Source: a virus
Reading direction: 5' to 3' (one strand)
Length of the DNA: 47,659 bases
IMG/VR virus record: IMGVR_UViG_3300042569_000812
Coordinates: 1 to 47,659 of that record
In this document: positions 35,744 through 43,076 of the stretch, piece by piece
How positions within the stretch are numbered: the first letter of the stretch is position 1
Layout: the number at the start of each line of letters is the position of its first letter
Made by a program: the position numbers and the translations under genes
The notes under the pieces: model-generated
Told to the model about the DNA's origin: nothing
The model's input: only the letters and a program-made list of their open reading frames with translations
The model's database searches: none

Positions 35744-36891
35744 CATTTACCCGTTAATGTATAACCCGTTTTACCAACCGGAGAATAAACAATAACATCA
35801 GAATCCCCCGTTTTATTATCGAACGGGGTTATAACTGATGAAGGACTTATATTATAAATCACAAATTCTCTAACACCTCTACTATATAATTTTTGTAATT
35901 GTTGAACACCATTATAAACCTCAGATTGACTCATATCTATAAGTTGTTGTGTTTCAGGTATTGCTACACCCGAATTAAGTATTTGTTTCATTAAATCATC
36001 AAAACTTTTAACTTGGATAGTAACTATTTTATTACCACTAACTGCGACTGTTTTATATAATTTAGTTAATTCAGCAACATATAATGGGACATATTTAAAA
36101 TCACCATATTGATGAGGTGCGGTTGCGACATACCCGGTATCTTGAACAATAACACCTTTTTTGTTTTTAACAATCATTCTATCCGGAATACTACCAGTAT
36201 CAAATGTTAATAAACCTTTACCTTGTAATTTATCGTTTGCTGTTATATAATTTTTTGCGGCATCCCCTGTTTTACCTGTAATACTTGCCGACCAATCACA
36301 TATACTTTTAACATTTCCCACTTCTCCAGAACCTTGAACATCAAAAGTCACAAATTGTTCTTTTTTATATTGTTTAATTTTTTCCGGATTTTTATTATCA
36401 CCTTTTGTTTTGTCGTATGGTGTTTTACCTATGACAACCTCACTAACATTTACAGGGTTTTTAATAACTAAAGTCCCATTTTTAATTAATTCAGGAAATA
36501 ATTCTTGGAAATATTGTTTAACTGAATTTGCTCTCGCTAAGGCTAAACTTCCTTTCTCTTCAAACCCCTTTGGATTTGTAACATTTGATTCTCCAGCACT
36601 AATGTTAACTACAAAATTTTTACCACCACTATTTTTAATAAATTCTTCTATTTTTGGTTTTAATGACGCAATCGCATTTTTAACTGTATTTGATTGATAT
36701 TCACCAAATTTAAATTGGTTTCCTATATTTTGTTTTGGAAATGATGTTTTTGAAGTTGATTGTGTTGATGAAACCCCACCTATCTCGTTAAACGATTGTT
36801 CCGACATCAAGTATTGTTTTTTTGTTGCATTCTCGTGAAGATTTAAGATTCTATTTTTCTCTTCACTCGATATTTCAAATAAATTTTTCAT
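35740..36891 (-). CDS. OmpA-like-domain virion protein with capsid-targeting-like N-terminus
   Basis: In this 383-residue protein, residues ~60-190 contain FVVNISAGESNVTNPKGF followed by LALARANSVKQYFQELFPE. This is the pattern of the OmpA-like peptidoglycan-binding domain (I-G-D, then RA-V-YL). The N-terminus (EISSEEKNRILNLHE, then QYLMSE|Q with Leu28 and Glu31) resembles a removable head tag with a gp21-type cleavage site. The C-terminal half (LQKLYSRGVREFVIYN) is unrecognised. A role in wall contact or packaging inside the head are alternatives. It has a TATTTATA box and shares its TTAA stop with the convergent secreted gene. Confidence 0.65.
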   Translation of the reverse strand: MKNLFEISSEEKNRILNLHENATKKQYLMSEQSFNEIGGVSSTQSTSKTSFPKQNIGNQFKFGEYQSNTVKNAIASLKPKIEEFIKNSGGKNFVVNISAGESNVTNPKGFEEKGSLALARANSVKQYFQELFPELIKNGTLVIKNPVNVSEVVIGKTPYDKTKGDNKNPEKIKQYKKEQFVTFDVQGSGEVGNVKSICDWSASITGKTGDAAKNYITANDKLQGKGLLTFDTGSIPDRMIVKNKKGVIVQDTGYVATAPHQYGDFKYVPLYVAELTKLYKTVAVSGNKIVTIQVKSFDDLMKQILNSGVAIPETQQLIDMSQSEVYNGVQQLQKLYSRGVREFVIYNISPSSVITPFDNKTGDSDVIVYSPVGKTGYTLTGKC

Positions 36892-36904
36892 AATTTTCTT
36901 TTAA

Positions 36905-36912
36905 TATAAATA
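36905..36912 (-). promoter_or_regulatory. TATTTATA box before the OmpA-like gene
   Basis: The sense strand reads AAAG-TATTTATA-TTAAAAG, ending 13 nt before the ATG at 36891. It is a very close match to the extended consensus. Confidence 0.55.
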
Positions 36913-36943
36913 CTTTGTTATTAATTAAATTTCGTTTTTTTCC

Positions 36944-36973
36944 AAAAAAAAAAGGGACATATAGTCCCTTTTT
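36944..36973 (-). terminator. Intrinsic terminator after the major capsid gene
   Basis: AAAAAGGGAC pairs perfectly with GTCCCTTTTT around a 5-nt loop, with a T run downstream on the minus strand. It lies just past the capsid gene's stop codon. The stem is nearly symmetrical, so weak action on the plus strand is possible. Confidence 0.85.
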
Positions 36974-36995
36974 CTTAAATATTTTAAGATTTTGA

Positions 36996-38912
36996 TTATC
37001 TCAATTCTCTTAAATCGAATGTTCTAACACCATCAACTGTGATACGTCCGTAGAAACGGTTGTTAACCATTTTCTTAGCGTAACGAGTCATAATACCTTT
37101 AATAGGTGTAAAGTTGAATGGGTTGTACATTGTTGGAGTTAATTGTAACGGTACGTATGGTGCGTAGATGTAACCTGTGTCTAACAATGATGTTCCTTTG
37201 TGTCCAATTAACACTTGGTTAGCTGGGAAGTAAGGGTCACGGTAAACTTGGTAACGACCTGCTAATGTACCTACTCTTTCAATACCCATGTTGTATTGGT
37301 CTTGCTCAGGAGACGCATTAGATACGTGGAAGTACTCTAAATCATCAAAGATAGCAGAAACTTCAGAAGAAACAACAATCCAGTTTGCTCCACCTCTCAA
37401 TGTAGATTTGTGGATTTGTGCAGACAATTGGTTGATTGCTGTAATTAATGTTTGATTCCAATCTTTTTGAGTATAAGAAGTTGTTTGAGAAATTCTTCTC
37501 CAACCATTATAATCCCAACGTAAGTTCCATGCTGCACCTTTACGTAAATCTCTTAAGATTTCACGGTCGATTTCAGCCGCAACTTGTTCAGATAATAAAG
37601 CTGTTAATTCAGCTTCAGCATCGATGTTGTGGAAAGCCGCAACGTCTTGAGCTAACTCAGGAGACCATTGTGCTCTTAATTTTCTTTCTGTAACAGATAC
37701 AGTAACTGAATCTAAGTCGAAAGAAACCTCACCGATTTTATCTTCAAATTCTAACTCTTCGTAACGTCTGAAAGCCGCTGCGAATGAAGTAGTTGGTAAA
37801 CCTTGAGAAATTGTAGTTCCTGTGTAACCATCTAATGATGTAGAATCACAATCAGCACATACTGGACAAGATAAATCTACTTCTAACCAAATACAACCAT
37901 CAGCGTCACATACGTTTTTGAATGTACCACCGTTACCTGTATTAGATGCAGTACCTGCTGGATTACCACTTGGGAAGTAAGTTTGTGTTGTGTTACCATA
38001 TTTTACAATACCTCTACCATAGATTTGAGTTACAACTCTGAACAATAATGCTCCTGTTGAAACTGTACATGGAGAACCTGCAGCAACTGTTAAACCAGAA
38101 CCTGTATAGATAATTAAATCAGATAAGAAAGATTCTGTATCCATTTCGTTACCATCAGGACCAATTAATTTACCAGCACCTGTGTCAGCAAAACCACACA
38201 TTTTAACGATAACTTTTCTTGTGTTACCTGAAGCAATTACTGTTGCTCCGTCAGTTGTTCCAGAAATTGTAGCATCAACTAAAACTCCACCTGTCCATTT
38301 TTGGATAGTTGTAGTAGCAGTGATTGCTGACCAACGACCTTTAGAGTAGTCAAATAATCCCGGAGGGTCTAATTGAGCTTCATTACCTTCATAGAATAAA
38401 TCATAAAGATTTTTTTCATATACAGGATTATAAGTTCCTGAACCTGTAGTATAACCTGCGTTTGGATTACCAGCCGTTCCATTTGGAGAAGGCATTGTAC
38501 CATCACTGTAGTTACCCGGAGCCCCTATTGGTGCGTAGTGTTCACCTGAGTATTGACCAGCAATACCATCTTTATATCCTTGGATTTTTGGTACAAAGTA
38601 GAATAATTTACCGATTGGTAAGTTCATAGCTTGTACAGAAACGATGTCATTCGCTAATAATTTAGAGAATACTCTTCTTACGATTGGGAATACAACAGTT
38701 TCAAATGAACCTGAAGACCCGTCAGAAGTTGCTTCGTTTATTAAGAAAGACGCTTGGTTCTCATATAATTGAGCTACGTTTTCTCTTAAGTGACCTTTAA
38801 GACCTTCAAGAAATCCTAATTTGTCCCATTTATTAATTGTGTCCTCTTTAATAACTTTAAGGTGTTTTAACCCGATGTTACCAACTAGACCTGATTCTAA
38901 TAATGCTCCCAT
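36996..38912 (-). CDS. 23: Major capsid protein, gp23-like
   Basis: This 638-residue protein matches T4-like gp23. It has FPIVRRVFSKLLANDIVSVQ near residue 75, VPKIQGYKDGIAGQYS, the core segments EELEFEDKIGEVSF and LTALLSEQVAAEIDREIL, and the C-terminal TGYIYAPYVPLQLTPTMY. In T4, gp23 is cut by gp21 after Glu65. Here LINE|A at residues 57-61 fits the same rule, leaving a mature protein starting ATSDGSSG. It is longer than T4 gp23 (521), mainly from a Gly/Ser/Cys-rich insert near 150-370. It is the last gene of the head cassette, just before a strong terminator. Its leader is A-rich with no clear box. Confidence 0.9.
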   Translation of the reverse strand: MGALLESGLVGNIGLKHLKVIKEDTINKWDKLGFLEGLKGHLRENVAQLYENQASFLINEATSDGSSGSFETVVFPIVRRVFSKLLANDIVSVQAMNLPIGKLFYFVPKIQGYKDGIAGQYSGEHYAPIGAPGNYSDGTMPSPNGTAGNPNAGYTTGSGTYNPVYEKNLYDLFYEGNEAQLDPPGLFDYSKGRWSAITATTTIQKWTGGVLVDATISGTTDGATVIASGNTRKVIVKMCGFADTGAGKLIGPDGNEMDTESFLSDLIIYTGSGLTVAAGSPCTVSTGALLFRVVTQIYGRGIVKYGNTTQTYFPSGNPAGTASNTGNGGTFKNVCDADGCIWLEVDLSCPVCADCDSTSLDGYTGTTISQGLPTTSFAAAFRRYEELEFEDKIGEVSFDLDSVTVSVTERKLRAQWSPELAQDVAAFHNIDAEAELTALLSEQVAAEIDREILRDLRKGAAWNLRWDYNGWRRISQTTSYTQKDWNQTLITAINQLSAQIHKSTLRGGANWIVVSSEVSAIFDDLEYFHVSNASPEQDQYNMGIERVGTLAGRYQVYRDPYFPANQVLIGHKGTSLLDTGYIYAPYVPLQLTPTMYNPFNFTPIKGIMTRYAKKMVNNRFYGRITVDGVRTFDLRELR

Positions 38913-38945
38913 TTTTTTGGTTTTTATTAATTTTTTAGTTTATTT

Positions 38946-40439
38946 TTATTTTAATTTTGACATTAAATCTTTCATTCTCAAGAACTGTGGATTCTCATAT
39001 GTTTTAGATTCAATTAAGTTAACTGCTGAACCTGTTGAAGGTGCTTTAGCAATTGTTCTTTCTAATGATTCATTCATAGGTTGAGAAGTAGTCCCTGTAA
39101 GTTCATCTTTAATGACTTTGTATAAGTTTTTAGATTCTTTAATGTTTTCCACACCGTCAAATCTTCTTAAGATATTTATTTTTTCTTGTTTTGATGTTGA
39201 ATGTTCAGTAAACAAACGAGTAGCATAAGCTAAGTTTGAATTAAACACCGCAACTTCATTTAATTTATTTCTAAATACGTTAAGAGCTTTTCTGTATTCT
39301 TCATTCTTTTCTCTTAAAACTTTTAATTCACTTGTGTTTTGGTTCTCTTTGATTGCAGTATTAAAAGATGAGTGTGCTCTTGGTTTTGGTAACCCACCTC
39401 TTCTGAAATTACTTCCACTACCTAATGTACGAGAAGCCTCTTTAGGTTCAACTTTTTTAGTTGTATTAGCAATTTTAGTAGATTGCTCTTTTGTTTCTGT
39501 TTTTTTAACAGATTTCATTTTTCCTTCAAGATTTTCACCTTCTTTATATTCAAATTTAGCTTTACCTGTTCCCATTGTTGGATTAACTGATTTTTTCACA
39601 GTTTTAAATCCACCATTTTGATTAGGTTTTGCATCATATTTAAATTTACTTGGATTACCCATTCCGGTTCCTTTTGGTTTTACAGACATTTTAGATTCCA
39701 TCATTGTTTCATCATCCATGCCCATGTCGTCTTGTTCTTCTAACTCTGAATCATCTTCGTCATCAAAAGAAATTTCATAAACGATTTCTTCATCGTCTAT
39801 TTCTTCTTCTTCGTCAAACATCATTTCATCACTTTCTCCAAATTCAGAATCTTCGTCGTCGTTATCAAATACTTTAGAGATAATATCTTCGATACCTTCA
39901 GAATCCATGTCCTCTTCTTCGTCCTCGAAGTCCATATCGTCTTCTTCGTCAAATTCTTCGAACATATCTAATTCATCTTCACCTTCACCAACAATCATAT
40001 ATTCTTTGTCGTTCTCTTCGTCTTTTAAACTGATGTTACCAGAATCATCTTTAGTAACAACAATATTGTCTTCAGGTCCCATCAATTGGAATACACGTAA
40101 GATTTCTTCATCATCTTCTATGTCAGTAAGGTCTATGGTGTCTTCATCATCCATATCCATATCCATATTATCAGTATCCATGTCATCTTCCATATCCATA
40201 TCAACATCTATGTCGTCCATTTCTGTATCGTCCATATCAGTATCCATATCCATGTCATCCATGTCAACCTCAGTGTCAATCTCCTCATCATCTTGTTCTG
40301 TAAGAGATTCTTTTACTAGTTCTTTGATTTCTTGCGACATTGTCGAAGCAAGTATTCCTTTTGCATTTTCCGCTACCGCCTCTTCCAAATTTTTCATTTG
40401 GATGATAGCTTCTTCAACTAAAGATTTTTCTTTTGCCAT
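38946..40439 (-). CDS. 22: Prohead core scaffold protein, gp22-like
   Basis: The C-terminal ~130 residues of this 497-residue protein (LREKNEEYRKALNVFRNKLNEV, LFTEHSTSKQEKINILRRF) match the helical core of T4-like gp22 scaffold. The N-terminal half is hyperacidic, with long Asp/Met alternations (MDMDTDMDDTEMDDIDVDMD) and further Glu/Asp blocks, followed by a basic Gly/Lys/Pro-rich linker. T4 gp22 is about 270 residues, so this is much larger. The scaffold fills the prohead and is degraded by gp21. It lies between the protease and capsid genes, as in T4, with a TATTTATA box 20 nt upstream. Confidence 0.8.
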   Translation of the reverse strand: MAKEKSLVEEAIIQMKNLEEAVAENAKGILASTMSQEIKELVKESLTEQDDEEIDTEVDMDDMDMDTDMDDTEMDDIDVDMDMEDDMDTDNMDMDMDDEDTIDLTDIEDDEEILRVFQLMGPEDNIVVTKDDSGNISLKDEENDKEYMIVGEGEDELDMFEEFDEEDDMDFEDEEEDMDSEGIEDIISKVFDNDDEDSEFGESDEMMFDEEEEIDDEEIVYEISFDDEDDSELEEQDDMGMDDETMMESKMSVKPKGTGMGNPSKFKYDAKPNQNGGFKTVKKSVNPTMGTGKAKFEYKEGENLEGKMKSVKKTETKEQSTKIANTTKKVEPKEASRTLGSGSNFRRGGLPKPRAHSSFNTAIKENQNTSELKVLREKNEEYRKALNVFRNKLNEVAVFNSNLAYATRLFTEHSTSKQEKINILRRFDGVENIKESKNLYKVIKDELTGTTSQPMNESLERTIAKAPSTGSAVNLIESKTYENPQFLRMKDLMSKLK

Positions 40440-40459
40440 TTGTGTTTAAGTTATTTTAA

Positions 40460-40467
40460 TATATAAA
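40460..40467 (-). promoter_or_regulatory. TATTTATA box before the scaffold gene
   Basis: The sense strand reads GAGA-TATTTATA-TATTAAAA, ending 20 nt before the ATG at 40439. It is a likely start point for scaffold and capsid transcription. Confidence 0.5.
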
Positions 40468-40554
40468 TATCTCCCATTATCAAAAAAGTATTAATTTTAC
40501 TAATTTGATAATGAGTTTTTTATAACAATAAATATTACAAAAAAAATAAAAGCA

Positions 40555-40582
40555 TAAAAAAAGGAGACATTTCTGTCTCCTT
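40555..40582 (-). terminator. Intrinsic terminator after the small DUF4494-like gene
   Basis: AAGGAGACA pairs perfectly with TGTCTCCTT around a 4-nt loop, followed on the minus strand by T residues. It separates the protease-side genes from scaffold and capsid. Confidence 0.85.
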
Positions 40583-40605
40583 AATTAATTATTGAATATA
40601 AATTA

Positions 40606-40815
40606 TTATTCTATCACTTCATCAATTTTACTTTCAACAATTGCGGTGATTCTCCATTCCATAGTATAATGCTCAAATACTTTTGTTACTTTTGCCTCTA
40701 CATCAGTTGGGTTATAACCACTCACTAATTTTTCTTCTCTTAATTTTTTAATCTTTCCCGACTCGTTATCAACTGAGTCCAATGTGATTTTTGCAATGAA
40801 ATACTTTTCGTCCAT
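40606..40815 (-). CDS. Small DUF4494-like protein
   Basis: This 69-residue protein reads as a compact beta-alpha-beta domain: YFIAKITLDSVDNESGKIKKL, then REEKLVSGYNPTDVEAKV and TMEWRITAIVESKIDE. It resembles DUF4494, a small domain common in Bacteroidota and their phages (W/YF-kV, a charged turn, E-YLV-A-tf-EAE, then i..i). The function of that family is unknown. It lies between the gp21- and gp22-like genes, 17 nt after the protease stop. A terminator follows, so it closes the protease transcript. Confidence 0.7.
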   Translation of the reverse strand: MDEKYFIAKITLDSVDNESGKIKKLREEKLVSGYNPTDVEAKVTKVFEHYTMEWRITAIVESKIDEVIE

Positions 40816-40832
40816 AATTTTTTCTATTTAGT

Positions 40833-41558
40833 TTAATATCCTAAATAATCGTTTAATTTTTTCATTAAGTCAAGTGATTTGTTTCCTGAATCACCAACAT
40901 GTCTTTCAACACTCATTTTTTTCTCTTCTTCTAAGTTCTCATCGTATAGATGTTTATCATCTTTATTCAAGAATAGATATGCCCCCGGAGTTGAAGGTGA
41001 GGACACCAAGTCAAAACAAATTAATTCAAAATCGTCTTGTACTTCATTTTGTTCACCAATCTTTTTAAGAGAACCTACACCTCTTGATGATATACCTAAT
41101 GTAACCCCTTGTCTTAAATAATTTGCCGCCAAATCTCCTTTAGTTGAGCAAATACCACTTTCGTGATATCCCGGTGATGTCAATAATTTAATCTTTCCCA
41201 TTAGGACATTACCTTCCCACCATACTTCGGTGATTGCGTGAGAAACTCTATCTAAATCAATTAAAGATGATTCCGGGTGATTTAACTCTGAAAGAGCCGT
41301 CCCCTTTTTAATCATTTTTTTATAATTATCAGCTTCTCTTTTTAATATACGTTCAGGGTATAGTCGACCATTTCTATTTGGTGTATCATATTTTTGTAAT
41401 ACAGCATAAAATTCAAATGGTTTTGAGTGGTCTAACATTTCATTAGATTCTCTTATTAATGTTTCGTTACGATTATCCTTTGGATTAATATATCCGGCAT
41501 CGTATTCAACTAATATACCTTTTCCTGATTCGTTCGGTTGTAATATTCTTAAACTCAT
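40833..41558 (-). CDS. 21: Prohead core protease, gp21-like
   Basis: This 241-residue protein matches the T4 gp21/herpesvirus-type serine protease family. LQKYDTPNRNGRLYP is followed by ELNHPE with catalytic His94 and GISSRGVGS with Ser157 or Ser158. Both are placed as in gp21. It sits inside the prohead and cuts scaffold, capsid and internal proteins after (L/I)xxE sequences during maturation. Candidate substrates in this window include the capsid protein (LINE|A) and two tagged proteins (IMSE|Q, LMSE|Q). The last ~30 residues are charged and helical. A TATTTATT box lies 15 nt upstream. Confidence 0.9.
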   Translation of the reverse strand: MSLRILQPNESGKGILVEYDAGYINPKDNRNETLIRESNEMLDHSKPFEFYAVLQKYDTPNRNGRLYPERILKREADNYKKMIKKGTALSELNHPESSLIDLDRVSHAITEVWWEGNVLMGKIKLLTSPGYHESGICSTKGDLAANYLRQGVTLGISSRGVGSLKKIGEQNEVQDDFELICFDLVSSPSTPGAYLFLNKDDKHLYDENLEEEKKMSVERHVGDSGNKSLDLMKKLNDYLGY

Positions 41559-41573
41559 TTTAAATGTTTTAAT

Positions 41574-41581
41574 AATAAATA
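41574..41581 (-). promoter_or_regulatory. TATTTATT box before the prohead protease gene
   Basis: The sense strand reads TTTAA-TATTTATT-ATTAAAAC, ending 15 nt before the ATG at 41558. It has one mismatch to the consensus and overlaps the stop of the upstream gene by one base or so. Confidence 0.4.
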
Positions 41582-42052
41582 TTAAACATTATCGATTTGT
41601 AACGTATCTTTAACGGATTTGATTTTTTTAGTTAGATAAAACTTAAAATAATTGTTGTCATAAAAGTTATCATTGTAGATTTTATTTGTAATTTTTAATA
41701 ATGTATCTTTAATTTGTTTTGATTTAAAATCGAGGTTTTCTTCTATAACATAGAAATTGACTTCTAAATTCATAAATGATTTTTTACCCAAATTTAATCC
41801 ACTTGACCTTAAATCTAAATCTACAATAAATTTTGTATCAAAAATTTTATTATTTAACGACTCGTAAACCGAGTGTTTAACGCCTCTACTTAAATTTAAA
41901 ACAGTCCTCGACCAATTATCAGATTCATTGATTGGTTCGACCCATGTTTGTATGTTTAAGTAAAGTGATTTCAAGTTTACAGAATCAACTGTTCCATAAA
42001 CAACTTTCGCGGTTTTGAAACCTGTTAGTTGAGAGGTTTTCCCCTTTTTCAT
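41582..42052 (-). CDS. Hypothetical protein in the head cassette
   Basis: This 156-residue basic protein is not recognised. It is probably beta-rich in the first 110 residues (AKVVYGTVDSVNLKSLYLNIQ, FIVDLDLRSSGLNLG), with a helical end (IKDTLLKITNKIYND). It occupies the region between portal and protease where T4 has the small prohead genes 67 and 68, but no sequence likeness is visible. No late-type box precedes it. Its start is divergent from the bS21 gene, 92 nt away. Confidence 0.7.
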   Translation of the reverse strand: MKKGKTSQLTGFKTAKVVYGTVDSVNLKSLYLNIQTWVEPINESDNWSRTVLNLSRGVKHSVYESLNNKIFDTKFIVDLDLRSSGLNLGKKSFMNLEVNFYVIEENLDFKSKQIKDTLLKITNKIYNDNFYDNNYFKFYLTKKIKSVKDTLQIDNV

Positions 42053-42144
42053 TAATTTTCATATTTTTCCTTTTATTTTTAAAAAAGATAGGTAAAATAA
42101 GGGGTCAGGTCAAATTTTTTGTTATTTTGATATATATGTTATAT

Positions 42145-42339
42145 ATGTTAATAGTTAAATTAGATAAAAATACGCCAATAGAGAAAGCACTGAAACTCTA
42201 TAAAAGTAAAGTTATCAAGACACGTCAAAGTTCTGAACTTAATAAGCGAAAAGAATTTATCAAACCTTCCGTAAAAAAAAGAAACGTGTTAGCGAAGGCT
42301 AAACACGTTCAATTAAAATATTATTCGGATAACGATTAA
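42145..42339 (+). CDS. rpsU: Ribosomal protein bS21 homologue
   Basis: From the ATG at 42145, 64 residues are encoded (MLIVKLDKNTPIEKALKLYK at the N-terminus). This is the bS21 pattern: a short strand, then E-ALK-YK, a basic helix, K-EFIKPSVKKR and a basic tail. Length fits bS21 (about 58-71). ATG at 42136 or a TTG at 42127 would add 3 or 6 residues and look less like bS21 starts. bS21 is a small-subunit protein near the 3' end of 16S rRNA, and phages are known to carry it. It is the only plus-strand gene within the head cassette. It is convergent with the next gene and shares its TTAA stop region. Confidence 0.85.
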   Translation: MLIVKLDKNTPIEKALKLYKSKVIKTRQSSELNKRKEFIKPSVKKRNVLAKAKHVQLKYYSDND

Positions 42340-43055
42340 AGATTCTCGTTTAAACTTTTAAGTTTAAAATACGTTAATTTGTCGTACTTCTCTGATAACA
42401 CTTTTGTAAGTGTTTCATCAATTCTAGTTTTCACTGAATTATCTTCGGACGAATTCTTCATTGCTGTTAATTTATCAACAACATTTTCTTTAAGGGTGTT
42501 ATATTTCACTGACAATTCACCATCATCTTCAGATAACAATTTAACTATTTCAGCTTTGTCAGATTCACTTAAAGTGTCTATATAGTTTTTAATAGTTTTA
42601 TTAGCCACACTAACCATAGTTGATAATGGAAGTTCAATTCCTTTAGATTCTGTAATTGGAAGTTTTCTTAAATTCTCAATAATTAAATTTTTACTTTTAA
42701 TTCTTGATTCGATAGTTAAAACATCTGTTGAAAATAAGTTATCAATATTTTCGTATGAGTTATTAGAGTTAGTATTTCTAACCCACATATTTAATTTTTT
42801 TAAATCTGCTGGTAAAATTTTATTCACAGCATTTTCATATAGAGTTACACATTCGTGGATGTATTCCCTTGAATATGATTCACTTAAACCTTTTTTAGAG
42901 TTTAACTCATCATACATATAGAAAATTTTACTAACATTTTTATTCTCTAATACAAGTTTTTTAAATGTTTTTAATTCTTCTTTAAATGTGTCGTTTTTAT
43001 ACGACTCAAGTAATACGTTTTCTATCTTCGATTTTAATATACCAAACTTTGTCAT
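42336..43055 (-). CDS. Hypothetical helical head-cassette protein
   Basis: This 239-residue protein is predicted almost entirely helical, Lys/Glu/Ser-rich, with coiled-coil stretches (FKEELKTFKKLVLENKNVSK, VVDKLTAMKNSSED). The N-terminus FGILKSKIENVLLES resembles a short head tag. It sits between portal and protease genes, where T4 carries small prohead core genes, so a prohead core or assembly role is plausible. No family is recognised. A TATTTATA box precedes it by 13 nt. Its stop codon overlaps that of the bS21 gene by 4 nt. Confidence 0.7.
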   Translation of the reverse strand: MTKFGILKSKIENVLLESYKNDTFKEELKTFKKLVLENKNVSKIFYMYDELNSKKGLSESYSREYIHECVTLYENAVNKILPADLKKLNMWVRNTNSNNSYENIDNLFSTDVLTIESRIKSKNLIIENLRKLPITESKGIELPLSTMVSVANKTIKNYIDTLSESDKAEIVKLLSEDDGELSVKYNTLKENVVDKLTAMKNSSEDNSVKTRIDETLTKVLSEKYDKLTYFKLKSLNENL

Positions 43056-43068
43056 TTTCTTTTTTAAT

Positions 43069-43076
43069 TATAAATA
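43069..43076 (-). promoter_or_regulatory. TATTTATA box before the helical head-cassette gene
   Basis: The sense strand reads TTGA-TATTTATA-ATTAAAAAAG, ending 13 nt before the ATG at 43055. It is a near-ideal example of the consensus and lies at the very end of the portal gene. Confidence 0.55.

Noticed and set aside
39907-40449. Plus-strand Ser-rich frame
   Set aside because: It is the reverse of the Asp/Met/Glu-rich scaffold gene, which has T4-like context and family likeness.
42127-42144. Upstream TTG (42127) or ATG (42136) start for bS21
   Set aside because: bS21 proteins normally begin MLI(V/I), which fits the ATG at 42145.
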